Of a DNA stretch of 30,821 bases, positions 17,876 through 25,548 are shown one piece after another. Each line of letters begins with the position of its first letter. Position 1 is the first letter of the stretch. A program made the translations under genes and the position numbers. The notes below the pieces were generated by a model that saw nothing but the letters and a program-made list of their open reading frames with translations, was not told the origin of the DNA and searched no databases. Source of the DNA: JARRNO01 sp037384885. GTDB taxonomy: Bacteria; Acidobacteriota; UBA4820; DSQY01. Location of the stretch: assembly GCA_037384885.1 (NCBI GenBank), contig JARRNO010000032.1, forward strand, positions 1-30,821. Reading direction: 5' to 3'.

Positions 17876-18574
17876 ATGTTCGGTTTCAAAGAGAGACGCC
17901 GGAAAAAACTGAGGAACAGGCCCTTTCCGCCTGAATGGCTCGCAATTCTGCGGCGGAACGTTCCCTATTACTGCATCATTCCGCCGGAGGACCGGGAAGA
18001 ACTGCAGGGCCTGGTGCAGGTTTTCCTGGCGGAAAAATACTTCGAAGGATGCGGCGGCGTGGAGATCACCGATGAGATCCGCGTCACGATCGCCGCCCAG
18101 GCGTGTATCCTCCTGTTGCACCGTCGGACGGATCTCTACCCGGGCCTCACAACTATCCTTGTCTATCCGGCGGCCTACGTCGTGCATGAGGTCACCCAGC
18201 GCGAGGACGGTACGGTCCTGGAGGGGGAAGAAGCCCGCCTGGGCGAGTCCTGGGAGCACGGGACAATCGTGCTTTCCTGGGACGACGTTCTCACGGGCGC
18301 GGCGGATTTCCGGGACGGCCGGAACGTGGTGTTTCACGAATTCGCCCACCAGCTGGACGAAGAGTGGGGTGGGTCGGACGGGGCGCCGAGGCTGCCAGAG
18401 CGCTCCATGTACATCGCCTGGGCGAGGGTGCTGGGCCGCGAATACGACGGCCTGATCCAGGACATCGCCCGCCGCCGGGCCACCCTGCTGGACCGCTACG
18501 GAGCGGAAAGCCCGGCGGAGTTCTTTGCCGTGGTCACGGAGTTTCTTTTCGAGCGGGCCCGCGGGTGCATATAA
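17876..18574 (+). CDS. mtfA: MtfA-like zinc peptidase, short C-terminus
   Basis: M90-family gluzincin-like metallopeptidase. In E. coli MtfA binds the regulator Mlc and so affects glucose PTS expression. The 232 residues include the zinc site HEFAHQLDEEWG (HEFAH at 154-158), preceded by VLSWDDV and followed by SPAEFFAVVTEFLFE, which carries the third ligand. Family proteins usually end with a further ~30 residues containing HPELY and FYRQDP; here the frame stops right after FERARGCI. The catalytic part is complete. The ATG at 17876 has GGGAG at 7 nt. The 52-bp gap from the receptor gene suggests shared transcription. The short end may be natural or reflect a deletion. Confidence 0.82.
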   Translation: MFGFKERRRKKLRNRPFPPEWLAILRRNVPYYCIIPPEDREELQGLVQVFLAEKYFEGCGGVEITDEIRVTIAAQACILLLHRRTDLYPGLTTILVYPAAYVVHEVTQREDGTVLEGEEARLGESWEHGTIVLSWDDVLTGAADFRDGRNVVFHEFAHQLDEEWGGSDGAPRLPERSMYIAWARVLGREYDGLIQDIARRRATLLDRYGAESPAEFFAVVTEFLFERARGCI

Positions 18575-18575
18575 T
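18570..18575 (+). promoter_or_regulatory. Consensus -10 box before the MBL-fold gene
   Basis: TATAAT overlaps the stop codon of the mtfA-like gene, 73 bp before the MBL gene's start. The -35 region (TTTCTT/TTTTCG) is poor, so this is a tentative promoter. Confidence 0.35.
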
Positions 18576-18648
18576 GAATAGAGGGACGGTTCCGCGCCTG
18601 CCGTCTCTTCAGGCGTTTTTGCGAATTCCGCCGGAAGGAGGGATAACG

Positions 18649-19263
18649 ATGGAACGTCTTCTCAGCGGTCTCTATCATTGGACAACCTTTCACGAGGGCA
18701 TACGGAAAATGGTGCACTCGTACTATATCGAAGCCGCGGAGCCGGCCGTGCTCATCGATCCGAGAGTTCCTGACGAAGGATTGGAATGGTTCGAGAAGAG
18801 AAAAAAGCCGGAGCATATTTTTTTGACAAACCGCCACCACTATCGCCACAGCGCACAGTTTGAAGAGGCCTTCGGTTCAAAAGTATGGTGCCACAGGGAC
18901 GGGCTTCATGAATTTACCCGCGGCGAGAGGGTCGCGCCCTTCGAGCACGGCGACGACCTGCCCGGCGGAATCAAGGCGCTGGACGCCGGTGTTATCTGCC
19001 CGGAAGAAACCGTGCTCTATTCTCCTGTCGGGGAAGGAACGTTGGCGGTGGGGGACTCGCTCGTCCGCTACGAAGGAGAGCTGGGCTTCGTTCCCGACGC
19101 ACTCCTCGGCGAGGACCCGGAAGACATCAAGCGGGGCATCAAGAATATCTTCCTGTCCCACATGGACCGGCATTTCGACAATCTGCTCTTTGCTCACGGG
19201 GATCCCTGGATCGGCGGCGCCAAAGAGGGGCTGCGCCGCTACCTCGAGAGCCTGCCCTACTGA
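18649..19263 (+). CDS. Metallo-beta-lactamase-fold protein with altered metal motif
   Basis: A 204-residue protein with the outline of the MBL superfamily. It has strand-rich halves, TNRHHYRHS (about 64-72) at the place of the usual THxHxDH, HRDGLHEF after it, YSPVGEGTLAVGDSLVR in the position of the metal-bridging aspartate, and LLFAHGDPW near the end. The first histidine and the aspartate of the classic motif are replaced, so metal use may differ or be lost. The ATG at 18649 has AAGGAGGG 6 nt upstream. It is followed after 82 bp by the PLP decarboxylase on the same strand. The reaction is unknown; a hydrolase or binding role is possible. Confidence 0.75.
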   Translation: MERLLSGLYHWTTFHEGIRKMVHSYYIEAAEPAVLIDPRVPDEGLEWFEKRKKPEHIFLTNRHHYRHSAQFEEAFGSKVWCHRDGLHEFTRGERVAPFEHGDDLPGGIKALDAGVICPEETVLYSPVGEGTLAVGDSLVRYEGELGFVPDALLGEDPEDIKRGIKNIFLSHMDRHFDNLLFAHGDPWIGGAKEGLRRYLESLPY

Positions 19264-19345
19264 AGTCCCTTTCACCGGAAAGGCGTGGAAAGCGCTTTTG
19301 CGTGGGAACGCCTGGCGCGCCGCCGGATGGAATCTTCTTGGGGGA

Positions 19346-20791
19346 ATGATGTCCGAAAAAGAAAGCCGTCACATGACACCGGAAGAGTTCCGGCGGTTGG
19401 GCCGGGACGTCGTGGATTGGATCGCGGATTACTGGGAGCGCGTGGAATCACTGCCCGTCCTTTCCAGAATCGAACCGGGAAGCATCCGGGCGTCCCTGCC
19501 CCCCGATCCGCCCGAAACGGGAGAGCCTTTCGACGCCGTCCTCGCCGACCTGGACAGCAAAATTCTACCCGGCGTTACCCACTGGCAGTCTCCAAATTTC
19601 TTCGCATTTTTTCCCGCCAACGTTTCCGGGCCGGCTGTTTTGGGCGAACTGGTTTCCGCGGGTCTGGGCGTGCAGGGAATGCTCTGGGCGACGAGCCCCG
19701 CCTGTACGGAGCTCGAGACGCACGTGCTGGACTGGGTGGCGGACATGCTGGCGCTCCCGCGGGCCTTCAAATCCAGCGGGCCCGGCGGCGGAGTCATTGA
19801 GGACTCTGCCTCCAGCGCCGCTCTGTGCGCTATGATCGCGGCGAGGGAGCGCGCCAGCAACCTGGCCACAAACCGCCTGGGCTGCGATGGACATTTGACG
19901 GCCTACGTCTCGAATCAGGCGCATTCCTCGCTGGAAAAGGCCGCCCGTATCGCCGGTATCGGCAGCGACAACCTGAGGAAAGTGGAGGTGGACGGATCTT
20001 ACGCCATGCGGCCCGGAGACCTGGAAAAGAAGATCCTCGGGGATTTGGACATCGGCCTGATCCCCTTTTTCGTTGGGGCGACGGTTGGAACGACATCTTC
20101 CAACGGTATGGATCCCCTGCCCGAAATCGGACCAATCTGCCAGGAACACCACCTGTGGCTGCACGTGGACGGCGCCATGTCCGGAACCGCGGCCGTCTGC
20201 CCCGAGTTCCGCTTCATTCACGAAGGCCTCGAGGCGGCCGACAGCTACTGCTTCAATCCGCACAAGTGGATGTTCACGAACTTCGACTGCGACTGCTTCT
20301 ACGTGGCCGACCGGACCGCTCTGATCCACGCCCTGAGCATCCTGCCGGAATATCTTCGAAACAAGGCCACGGAATCCGGCGCGGTCATCGATTACCGCGA
20401 TTGGCAAATTCCTCTCGGACGGCGTTTCAGGGCCCTCAAGCTCTGGTTCGTGATCCGGCACTACGGCGTGGAGGGAATCCGGCGCCACGTCCGGGAGCAC
20501 GTACGGCTGGCGCAGGAGTTTGCGGGATGGATCCGCGAATCGCCGGACTTCGAACTGGCGGTGGATCCCCCGCTCAACCTCGTCTGTTTCCGGCACCTTT
20601 CCGGCGACGAATTCAACCAGAGGCTCATGGACGAACTCAACGCGTCGGGTGCCCTTTACCTGACGCATACCCGGCTTGATGAGAAGGTGGCCCTCCGTAT
20701 GAGCATCGGCCAGACGTTTACGGAACACCGCCACGTGAAAAAGGCCTGGGAGGCTATCCGGGAGACGGCCCGCCGGCTGGAAGGAATCTGA
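19346..20791 (+). CDS. Aromatic-L-amino-acid decarboxylase family (PLP, group II)
   Basis: Cytosolic pyridoxal-phosphate enzyme of 481 residues, group II decarboxylase (DDC/TDC-like). The N-terminus MTPEEFRRLGRDVVDWIADY is typical. FFAFFPANVSGPAVLGELVS and TSPACTELETHVLDW shape the substrate pocket; HVDGAMSGTAAVCPEFR includes the aspartate that holds the PLP ring; NPHKW carries the Schiff-base lysine (about 307). The usual HVDAA is HVDGA. Expected products are amines such as tryptamine, tyramine or phenylethylamine; some relatives are aldehyde synthases, and the sequence alone does not decide. Start: ATG 19346 or the adjacent ATG 19349, both after GGGGG. The aquaporin gene begins 6 bp after the stop. 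Confidence 0.93.
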   Translation: MMSEKESRHMTPEEFRRLGRDVVDWIADYWERVESLPVLSRIEPGSIRASLPPDPPETGEPFDAVLADLDSKILPGVTHWQSPNFFAFFPANVSGPAVLGELVSAGLGVQGMLWATSPACTELETHVLDWVADMLALPRAFKSSGPGGGVIEDSASSAALCAMIAARERASNLATNRLGCDGHLTAYVSNQAHSSLEKAARIAGIGSDNLRKVEVDGSYAMRPGDLEKKILGDLDIGLIPFFVGATVGTTSSNGMDPLPEIGPICQEHHLWLHVDGAMSGTAAVCPEFRFIHEGLEAADSYCFNPHKWMFTNFDCDCFYVADRTALIHALSILPEYLRNKATESGAVIDYRDWQIPLGRRFRALKLWFVIRHYGVEGIRRHVREHVRLAQEFAGWIRESPDFELAVDPPLNLVCFRHLSGDEFNQRLMDELNASGALYLTHTRLDEKVALRMSIGQTFTEHRHVKKAWEAIRETARRLEGI

Positions 20792-20797
20792 AAAGAA

Positions 20798-21574
20798 ATG
20801 GTCCGCCGCGCACGGCGCTTTCCACCTTGGCAGCCCATACTCTCTGAGTTTGTGGGGACCTTTCTCCTCGTTGGGCTCGGGGTTGGTGTTGTCATCCTCG
20901 ATTTCGGGAAGGGCAGCCCCGTCCTGCGTCTGCTGCCCGATCCCGGCCTGAGGCGGCTGGTGACGGGATTTATCTTTGGAAGCGTGGGCGGCCTGATCGC
21001 CGTTTCTCCCGTGGGAAAGGCCAGCGGGGCCCACATCAATCCGGTCGTGACCTTCGCATTCCGCCTGGAAGGAAAGCTTTCCACAGGGCAGGCGCTGGCC
21101 TACGTTTCGGCGCAGATGCTCGGCGCGGCTGCGGGAGGGCTCGCGCTGCTCCCGTGGGGAACAGTGGGGTCGTCCATCCAGTACGGCGGCACCTTTCCCG
21201 GCCCGGGCTGGACGCCCTGGGAAGCCGCCCTCGGGGAAGCGGCGGCGACGTTCGGCCTCATTGCGGGGCTCTTTTTCTTTCTTGGCCGGAAAAAGCTTCG
21301 CCGGTTCACGCCCCTGCTCTTTCCCTTCCTCTATGCCGTCATGGTCTGGCTCGAAGCGCCCCTGTCCGGAACCAGCACGAACCCCGCCAGGAGTTTCGGA
21401 CCGTCTCTCGTTTCCGGTGACTGGCGGTCATGGTGGGTGTACTGGGCCGGTCCGGTCGCGGGAACCCTCGCGGCCCTCGCCGTCCACCGGCGCCACCTTC
21501 TGGGACGCCTCGAGGTGGAGGTGGCCAAGCTGTATCACTTCGAGCATGACCCGCACGGCATCTTCCGGGCTTGA
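20798..21574 (+). CDS. Aquaporin / MIP-family channel
   Basis: Inner-membrane channel for water or small neutral solutes, 258 residues, six helices and two half-helices. The two pore loops are SGAHINPVVT (about 76-85, NPV in place of NPA) and SGTSTNPARSFGP (about 190-202, normal NPA and arginine). NPV in the first loop is seen in some divergent aquaporins. The helix ILSEFVGTFLLVGLGVGVV is standard, while the C-terminal tail of about 30 residues is charged. The start at 20798 lies 6 bp after the decarboxylase gene, with only a weak AAAAGAA before it, so translation may be coupled. Confidence 0.9.
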   Translation: MVRRARRFPPWQPILSEFVGTFLLVGLGVGVVILDFGKGSPVLRLLPDPGLRRLVTGFIFGSVGGLIAVSPVGKASGAHINPVVTFAFRLEGKLSTGQALAYVSAQMLGAAAGGLALLPWGTVGSSIQYGGTFPGPGWTPWEAALGEAAATFGLIAGLFFFLGRKKLRRFTPLLFPFLYAVMVWLEAPLSGTSTNPARSFGPSLVSGDWRSWWVYWAGPVAGTLAALAVHRRHLLGRLEVEVAKLYHFEHDPHGIFRA

Positions 21575-21622
21575 CCCGGCCCGAGCCGGGACGCTAGTAT
21601 GCAGCTTCATCATATTGCGCCT

Positions 21623-21642
21623 CCGCCGGAAATTTCCGGCGG
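21623..21642. repeat. Perfect 20-bp palindrome
   Basis: CCGCCGGAAATTTCCGGCGG reads the same on both strands. It lies 48 bp after the aquaporin stop. No T-run follows on either side, so it is not a typical terminator; it could be a protein-binding site or a processing hairpin. Confidence 0.6.
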
Positions 21643-21656
21643 CAAATCAAGGCGAC

Positions 21657-21670
21657 GTGACTCCCGTCAC
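21657..21670. promoter_or_regulatory. CRP/FNR-type palindrome
   Basis: GTGA-CTCCCG-TCAC, the core of CRP/FNR-family operators, in the context CGTGA...TCACG. It is 106 bp before the start of the exported protein gene at 21776. Binding by a CRP-family regulator is inferred from the motif only. Confidence 0.45.
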
Positions 21671-21775
21671 GGCGCCGGCGCAGCATTGGCGTGTACGAAT
21701 TGAACCAGGGATGATGTCCGCCAGAGGCCGCCCCAGGCGGAGCGGCCCACCGGACATAACAAGGGAGGAATCTTC

Positions 21776-22312
21776 ATGAAAAAGCGAATTCTGATGATTA
21801 CGGCGCCGCTGGCGTTGGGCGTGATGGTCACTGCCGGGGTTCTGGCCGGCGGGGGCGGTGTATTTGCTCCCTGGGCCCACATGACCCAAAAGGGGGCCGC
21901 CATGATGAAGATGGCGGGGCAGGACGCGTCGAACTCGGCTCTTCCCACCGCAGAGGAGGTTGGAGTTCCCTGTTATCCGGGCGCCGTGGTCATCTCCTAT
22001 CCCCACATGGAAATCAATGGAAAGCCTTCGCCCATGGAGGCTCTCAATCTCGGTGCGCCGGATACGCCCGACAAGGTGCTCGCCTTTTATAAAGCCGAGC
22101 TGGCCAAAATCCCGGGGTGGGAATGGGACGCGCAGTTCAAATTCTTCCACAAGGGCGGTTCCGCCATGGATGCCATCGCCGAAAAAGTTCCGGGCCTGAC
22201 GATCCAGGAATTGAACCCCGAAAGTTTTGACCTGAAAATGGTTGACCCCGCTGTGGCCAGGACCCTGAAAACCCGGATCCAGGTCATGTTCAAGGCGCCT
22301 CGCCCAAAGTGA
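21776..22312 (+). CDS. Exported protein of unknown function, 178 aa
   Basis: Signal peptide at 1-24 (MKKRILMITAPLALGVMVTA, then GVLAG), followed by a glycine-rich stretch and a globular part. The segment GVPCYPGAVVISYPHMEING and TPDKVLAFYKAELAKIPGW (about 100-118) recalls a group of uncharacterised secreted proteins in which a helix is followed by the sequence KIPGW; I cannot give a function. The single cysteine in the mature part (VPCYPG) is not in a lipobox position. GGGAGG is 7 nt before the ATG. It stands alone between a CRP/FNR-type site and a good terminator. Confidence 0.8.
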   Translation: MKKRILMITAPLALGVMVTAGVLAGGGGVFAPWAHMTQKGAAMMKMAGQDASNSALPTAEEVGVPCYPGAVVISYPHMEINGKPSPMEALNLGAPDTPDKVLAFYKAELAKIPGWEWDAQFKFFHKGGSAMDAIAEKVPGLTIQELNPESFDLKMVDPAVARTLKTRIQVMFKAPRPK

Positions 22313-22334
22313 ATCGTGTGTCATCCTGTTCGCG

Positions 22335-22367
22335 ACGGCCGGGAATAGGTCCCGGCCGTTGTTCTTT
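22335..22367 (+). terminator. Rho-independent terminator of the 178-aa protein gene
   Basis: Stem ACGGCCGGGA / TCCCGGCCGT with loop ATAGG, followed by TGTTCTTT. It starts 22 bp after the stop at 22312. Confidence 0.8.
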
Positions 22368-22408
22368 CGGAGGCCGGGCGCCTGAAAGGCGGTCCCTGAC
22401 CGGAGCAT

Positions 22409-22422
22409 GTGACGGACCTCAC
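22409..22422. promoter_or_regulatory. CRP/FNR-type palindrome
   Basis: GTGA-CGGACC-TCAC in the context ATGTGA...TCACGG, located 246 bp before the exported protein gene at 22668 and after the previous gene's terminator. It shares its half-sites with those at 21657 and 28960. Confidence 0.45.
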
Positions 22423-22667
22423 GGCGAAAAGTTCCGCAAGCGCCAAAATTTTGTTAAAGGGGCGGCGGTGGAAGCGCTCCGGTCCCAAGGCCGGAGAACC
22501 GGCGGAGAAAAGGGTGTACAATCAATGCTTATCCAGATTGGACACCTTGGATTTCTTACGGTAAACCGCTGAATCGGGGGGGATCAAAGTCTGAGCGCCT
22601 TTGGACGCCATGCGTCCCGGATGTGCGCCGCTTCGCGAGAGACGACGATGAAGATGGAGGAGTTGAC
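22423..22667 (+). other. Leader region of the 276-aa exported protein
   Basis: No gene is seen here. A hairpin CTCCGG / CCGGAG (22477-22496) is followed by TACAAT (22517-22522), a possible -10 box, then TTATCCAGA (22529-22537) and GACACCTTGGA (22541-22551). The last two words recur in the same order at 29003 and 29024 in the leader of the last gene. Confidence 0.5.
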
Positions 22668-23498
22668 ATGAAACGGACTGCTTGTTCCCTGTTGCTTTCC
22701 CTGACCGCGGCGTTGCTTTGCCTGCCGGCTTCGGCCCAGGCTGTGAGTCTCAAACCCGGGGTTTCGGCGCCCGACGCCTGGCTTGCCGCCGTGCCCGACT
22801 GCCCCACGAACCTGAAGGACGCAAGGCGAAGGCTGAAGGTCTGCACCGAGCTGGACGGCCTTCTCAGCAAGGACGAGGATATCAGAAGCGATCGGTCTGA
22901 ACGGCTGGGCGATCAGACGATGCAGCAGCTGGGCATTCCCAAGAACTCGCAAGGGGGGGCGGTAGATCCATCGAAGATCTCCGCAGGCGACATGAACGCC
23001 ATTTCGCAGATGATGGGCATGATGCAGGAATCCCAGGGCCCTGAAAGTCAGCGCCTGATGGATGAACTCCAACAGCTTTCCGCCACGATCCACAAGGCCG
23101 AGCAAGAAGCGAAGCAAAAGGTGGACAAGGAGGGCGACCGGTATGCCAAGGCCCAGGAGAACTGTCCGAAGCACTTGGAAGGCGAGCTCGGCTGGGTGCA
23201 CGACGAGGGTTGCGAAAGATCGGTCAGGCAGGCCCACCGGCGGAAGCTTACGGAGATTGCGGATGCCTTCCTGCGCCGCGTCCAGCCTGAACTTCAGAAA
23301 TTCCATGACTCCGTCAAGACCGTTGTGGATATGCAGCAACACCGGGCCGCGGCTGCGAATACCCCCGGCACGAAGGCGCTTGGCCAGGGCATGCGGGCGG
23401 CGATGAGCGGGATGTCCATGCAATACATCCGGAAGCTGAACAGCTCGCTGCTGCAGGTGCTTGGCGATGCCGACGACTACGGGCCCGCCAAAGAATGA
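22668..23498 (+). CDS. Exported helical protein of unknown function, 276 aa
   Basis: Signal peptide at 1-23 (TACSLLLSLTAALLCLPASA). The mature protein is mainly helical and charged. Methionine-rich (NAISQMMGMMQESQGPESQR, about 107-126) and long Lys/Glu helices (KAEQEAKQKVDKEGDRYAK) suggest coiled coil. Cysteines at PDCPTN, KVCTEL, ENCPKH and EGCERS (four in the mature part) may form two disulfides. No family recognised. The ATG at 22668 has GGAGGAG 5 nt before it and starts the signal peptide; an in-frame GTG or ATG upstream (22623) would hide it. Periplasmic location is expected. Confidence 0.8.
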   Translation: MKRTACSLLLSLTAALLCLPASAQAVSLKPGVSAPDAWLAAVPDCPTNLKDARRRLKVCTELDGLLSKDEDIRSDRSERLGDQTMQQLGIPKNSQGGAVDPSKISAGDMNAISQMMGMMQESQGPESQRLMDELQQLSATIHKAEQEAKQKVDKEGDRYAKAQENCPKHLEGELGWVHDEGCERSVRQAHRRKLTEIADAFLRRVQPELQKFHDSVKTVVDMQQHRAAAANTPGTKALGQGMRAAMSGMSMQYIRKLNSSLLQVLGDADDYGPAKE

Positions 23499-23520
23499 AA
23501 GAGGCGAGGAGGCCGTGACG

Positions 23521-23554
23521 GGCCGGGGGAAACTTGATGCCCATTGTTTCCGGC
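23521..23554. terminator. Imperfect hairpin between convergent genes
   Basis: GGCCGG-GGG-AAAC pairs with GTTTCCGGCC around a 12-nt loop, with a 3-nt bulge. It lies between the exported protein gene (ends 23498) and uvrC (ends 23560) and may end both transcripts. No strong T-run. Confidence 0.35.
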
Positions 23555-23559
23555 CGCCT

Positions 23560-25338
23560 TCAGCTCTCTTCTCCGCTCTCGATCCAGCTGCGGATCCGCC
23601 GGGCCGCGGCCTTCCCGGCCGCGCGCTCCAGCTCTTCCTGCGAGGCTGTCTTGACGGCTTGGGTCGTCATGAAGGCCTTCAGAAGTTTCCTCGCCGTGGC
23701 CGGACCGATGCCGGGCACGGCCAGCAGCGGAGAGGTGGTGCGCTTTTTTGATTTTCGCCTTCGGTGCTGCCGGATGGCGAACCGGTGCGCCTCGTCCCGC
23801 ATCTTCATGAGTTCGTGCAGCGCGGGGGACTCCTTTCCCAGGACGAGCGGGTCGGAACGGTGGGGCAGGAAGAGCCGTTCTTCGCGCTTGGCCAGGCCCA
23901 CGACGGGCGGCGGCGCCGGAAGAATGATCCTCAGGGCTTCGTAAGCGGCGTTGACCTGGCCGGCTCCTCCGTCGATCACAATGAGACCGGGAAGAGGGTC
24001 GCCCTCCTTCTGGAGCCGGGTGTAGCGTCTGCCGACGGCCTCGGCCATGGACGCGAAGTCGTCCACTCCCTCCACCGTTTTGATATTGAAGTGGCGGTAG
24101 CGGGAGCGGACCATCTTTCCGGATTCCCAGACCACGCACGAGGCCGACGTCGCTTCCCCGTGGTGGTGGGAGATGTCGAAACATTCCATCTGGCGGGGAG
24201 GCGCGGGCAGCTCGAGCGCCTCCACCAGCGGCTGGAAAACCAATCCAGGATCCACCTGGGAAGCGAATTCCAGGCGTGCGTTGTCCAACACCAGAGCCAT
24301 CAGCCTGGCCCTGGGCCCGCGCTGCGGGAAAATCACCGGAACCTTCCGGCCCTTCCGCTCGGAAAGAAAGCGTGAGACGTGTTTCATGTCGTCGAAGGGG
24401 CGTGAAACGGCGACGCCGTCCGGGATGAGGGGCGTGTTCCCGTATACCCGGGCCAGAAGGCCGGCGAACAATTCCTCGGGCGGAAGCTCGGCATCCGTGA
24501 CGCGCCAGCGCCGGCGATCCACCACTTTTCCGTCGAGCACGATGAAAGAAACCATGACAAAGGCTTCGCCGCTTCCGTAAAGCGCGAAAAGATCCCAGCG
24601 GCCCTCGCCGGGTCTCACGACCGACTGCTGCTTGCCCAGGGCTTGCGTGGCCCGGGCCAGGTCGCGGTAGTGCCCGGCCAGCTCGTACTCCTGGCCCGCC
24701 GAAGCCTCCCGCATCCTCGTGGTCAGCTTCTTTCGAAGGGCGTCTGTGTGGCCCTCGAGAAAGAGCCGGGCCTCTTCAACCGCCTTTGCATAAAAACCGG
24801 GGGCCACGCGGTTTCGGATACAGGGGGCGTAACACTGTCCCATTTCGTAGTAGAGGCAGGGCCGCGGCCGCGATCCGTCCAGGGGATCCTTGCACGTCAC
24901 CACGCGGAAGTGTTCCTGGAGGATGCGAAGATTTTTCTTCGCCTGCCAGCCCGGGACGAAGGGGCCGTAATAGAGAGAGCCGTCCCGCGAGGGTCTCCGG
25001 GTGATCTGGGCCCTGGGGTAGGTGTCTTTGACCGTCAGCTTGAGGTAGGGGTAAGTTTTGTCGTCCTTCAGAAGGACGTTGAAACGCGGTTTGAACTGCT
25101 TGATCAGGTTGTTTTCGAGAAGGAAGGCTTCCCACTCGCTTGCGGTCACGATGTACTCAAGATCGTGAGCATGTCTTCGCAGGTGCCGTATTTTCAAGGG
25201 GACATTCTGCTGGAAATAGTGCGCCACCCTGGCCTTCAGATTCTTCGCCTTGCCGACGTAGATTGGACGCTTCTTCGCATCCCGGAAGATGTAGCACCCG
25301 GGGCTGGCGGGTGGGTTCGTGGGCGGTGCGTCCAACAT
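23560..25338 (-). CDS. uvrC: UvrABC excinuclease subunit C
   Basis: Makes both incisions in nucleotide excision repair. The 592 residues hold the GIY-YIG nuclease (1-95: PGCYIFRD and PIYVGKAKNLKARV; the usual GxY and YVG), a cysteine cluster near 160-180 (CKDP, CLYYEMGQCYAPC), the UvrB-binding UVR motif (about 200-235), the RNase H-like UvrC domain (MECFDISHHHGEATSASCVV, LIVIDGGAGQVNAA) and a C-terminal helix-hairpin-helix (LLAVPGIGPATARKLLKAF). All are complete. The ATG at 25338 with AGGAGGA just upstream is chosen over the ATG at 25365. It is transcribed alone. Confidence 0.96.
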   Translation of the reverse strand: MLDAPPTNPPASPGCYIFRDAKKRPIYVGKAKNLKARVAHYFQQNVPLKIRHLRRHAHDLEYIVTASEWEAFLLENNLIKQFKPRFNVLLKDDKTYPYLKLTVKDTYPRAQITRRPSRDGSLYYGPFVPGWQAKKNLRILQEHFRVVTCKDPLDGSRPRPCLYYEMGQCYAPCIRNRVAPGFYAKAVEEARLFLEGHTDALRKKLTTRMREASAGQEYELAGHYRDLARATQALGKQQSVVRPGEGRWDLFALYGSGEAFVMVSFIVLDGKVVDRRRWRVTDAELPPEELFAGLLARVYGNTPLIPDGVAVSRPFDDMKHVSRFLSERKGRKVPVIFPQRGPRARLMALVLDNARLEFASQVDPGLVFQPLVEALELPAPPRQMECFDISHHHGEATSASCVVWESGKMVRSRYRHFNIKTVEGVDDFASMAEAVGRRYTRLQKEGDPLPGLIVIDGGAGQVNAAYEALRIILPAPPPVVGLAKREERLFLPHRSDPLVLGKESPALHELMKMRDEAHRFAIRQHRRRKSKKRTTSPLLAVPGIGPATARKLLKAFMTTQAVKTASQEELERAAGKAAARRIRSWIESGEES

Positions 25339-25409
25339 GGGTCCTCCTGTCCGGCGATCGGGCATTCCCTCCCGGCGGATGGGAATGTCTCTCCAAGGCC
25401 CAGACGGAC

Positions 25410-25415
25410 ATTATA
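25410..25415 (-). promoter_or_regulatory. -10 box for uvrC
   Basis: On the minus strand TATAAT lies about 70 bp before the uvrC start. A TTGACA (25423-25428) is only 7 bp upstream and too close to act with it; CCTTAC at about 18 bp is a weak -35. The consensus -10 is the main support. Confidence 0.45.
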
Positions 25416-25548
25416 AAACGGTTGTCAAGCCGTAAGGTTCAAGGATCGTCCCTGCGGGCCGCGTGCAGAAGTGGTACACTTCGGCCTTCGGGGGAGCCCC
25501 GCTGTCAAATGGAATGACCGGAGTTCGAGTGCGATGTGGGGAAACACG

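Noticed and set aside
16712..18349. Minus-strand open frame of 545 codons across the receptor and mtfA genes
   Set aside because: It spans two real plus-strand genes, has no recognisable domain and lacks a ribosome site.
18576..18612. GAGGGACGGTTC word before the MBL gene, resembling part of some REP-like repeats
   Set aside because: Only one copy was seen and its partner arm (CCGTCTC) pairs imperfectly; no transposase is nearby.
19565..21034. Minus-strand open frame of 489 codons opposite the decarboxylase
   Set aside because: Antisense shadow of a complete PLP enzyme and of the aquaporin start.
25410..25428. TTGACA and TATAAT together upstream of uvrC as one promoter
   Set aside because: The spacer is only 7 bp, so the hexamers cannot work as a pair; only the -10 box was kept.
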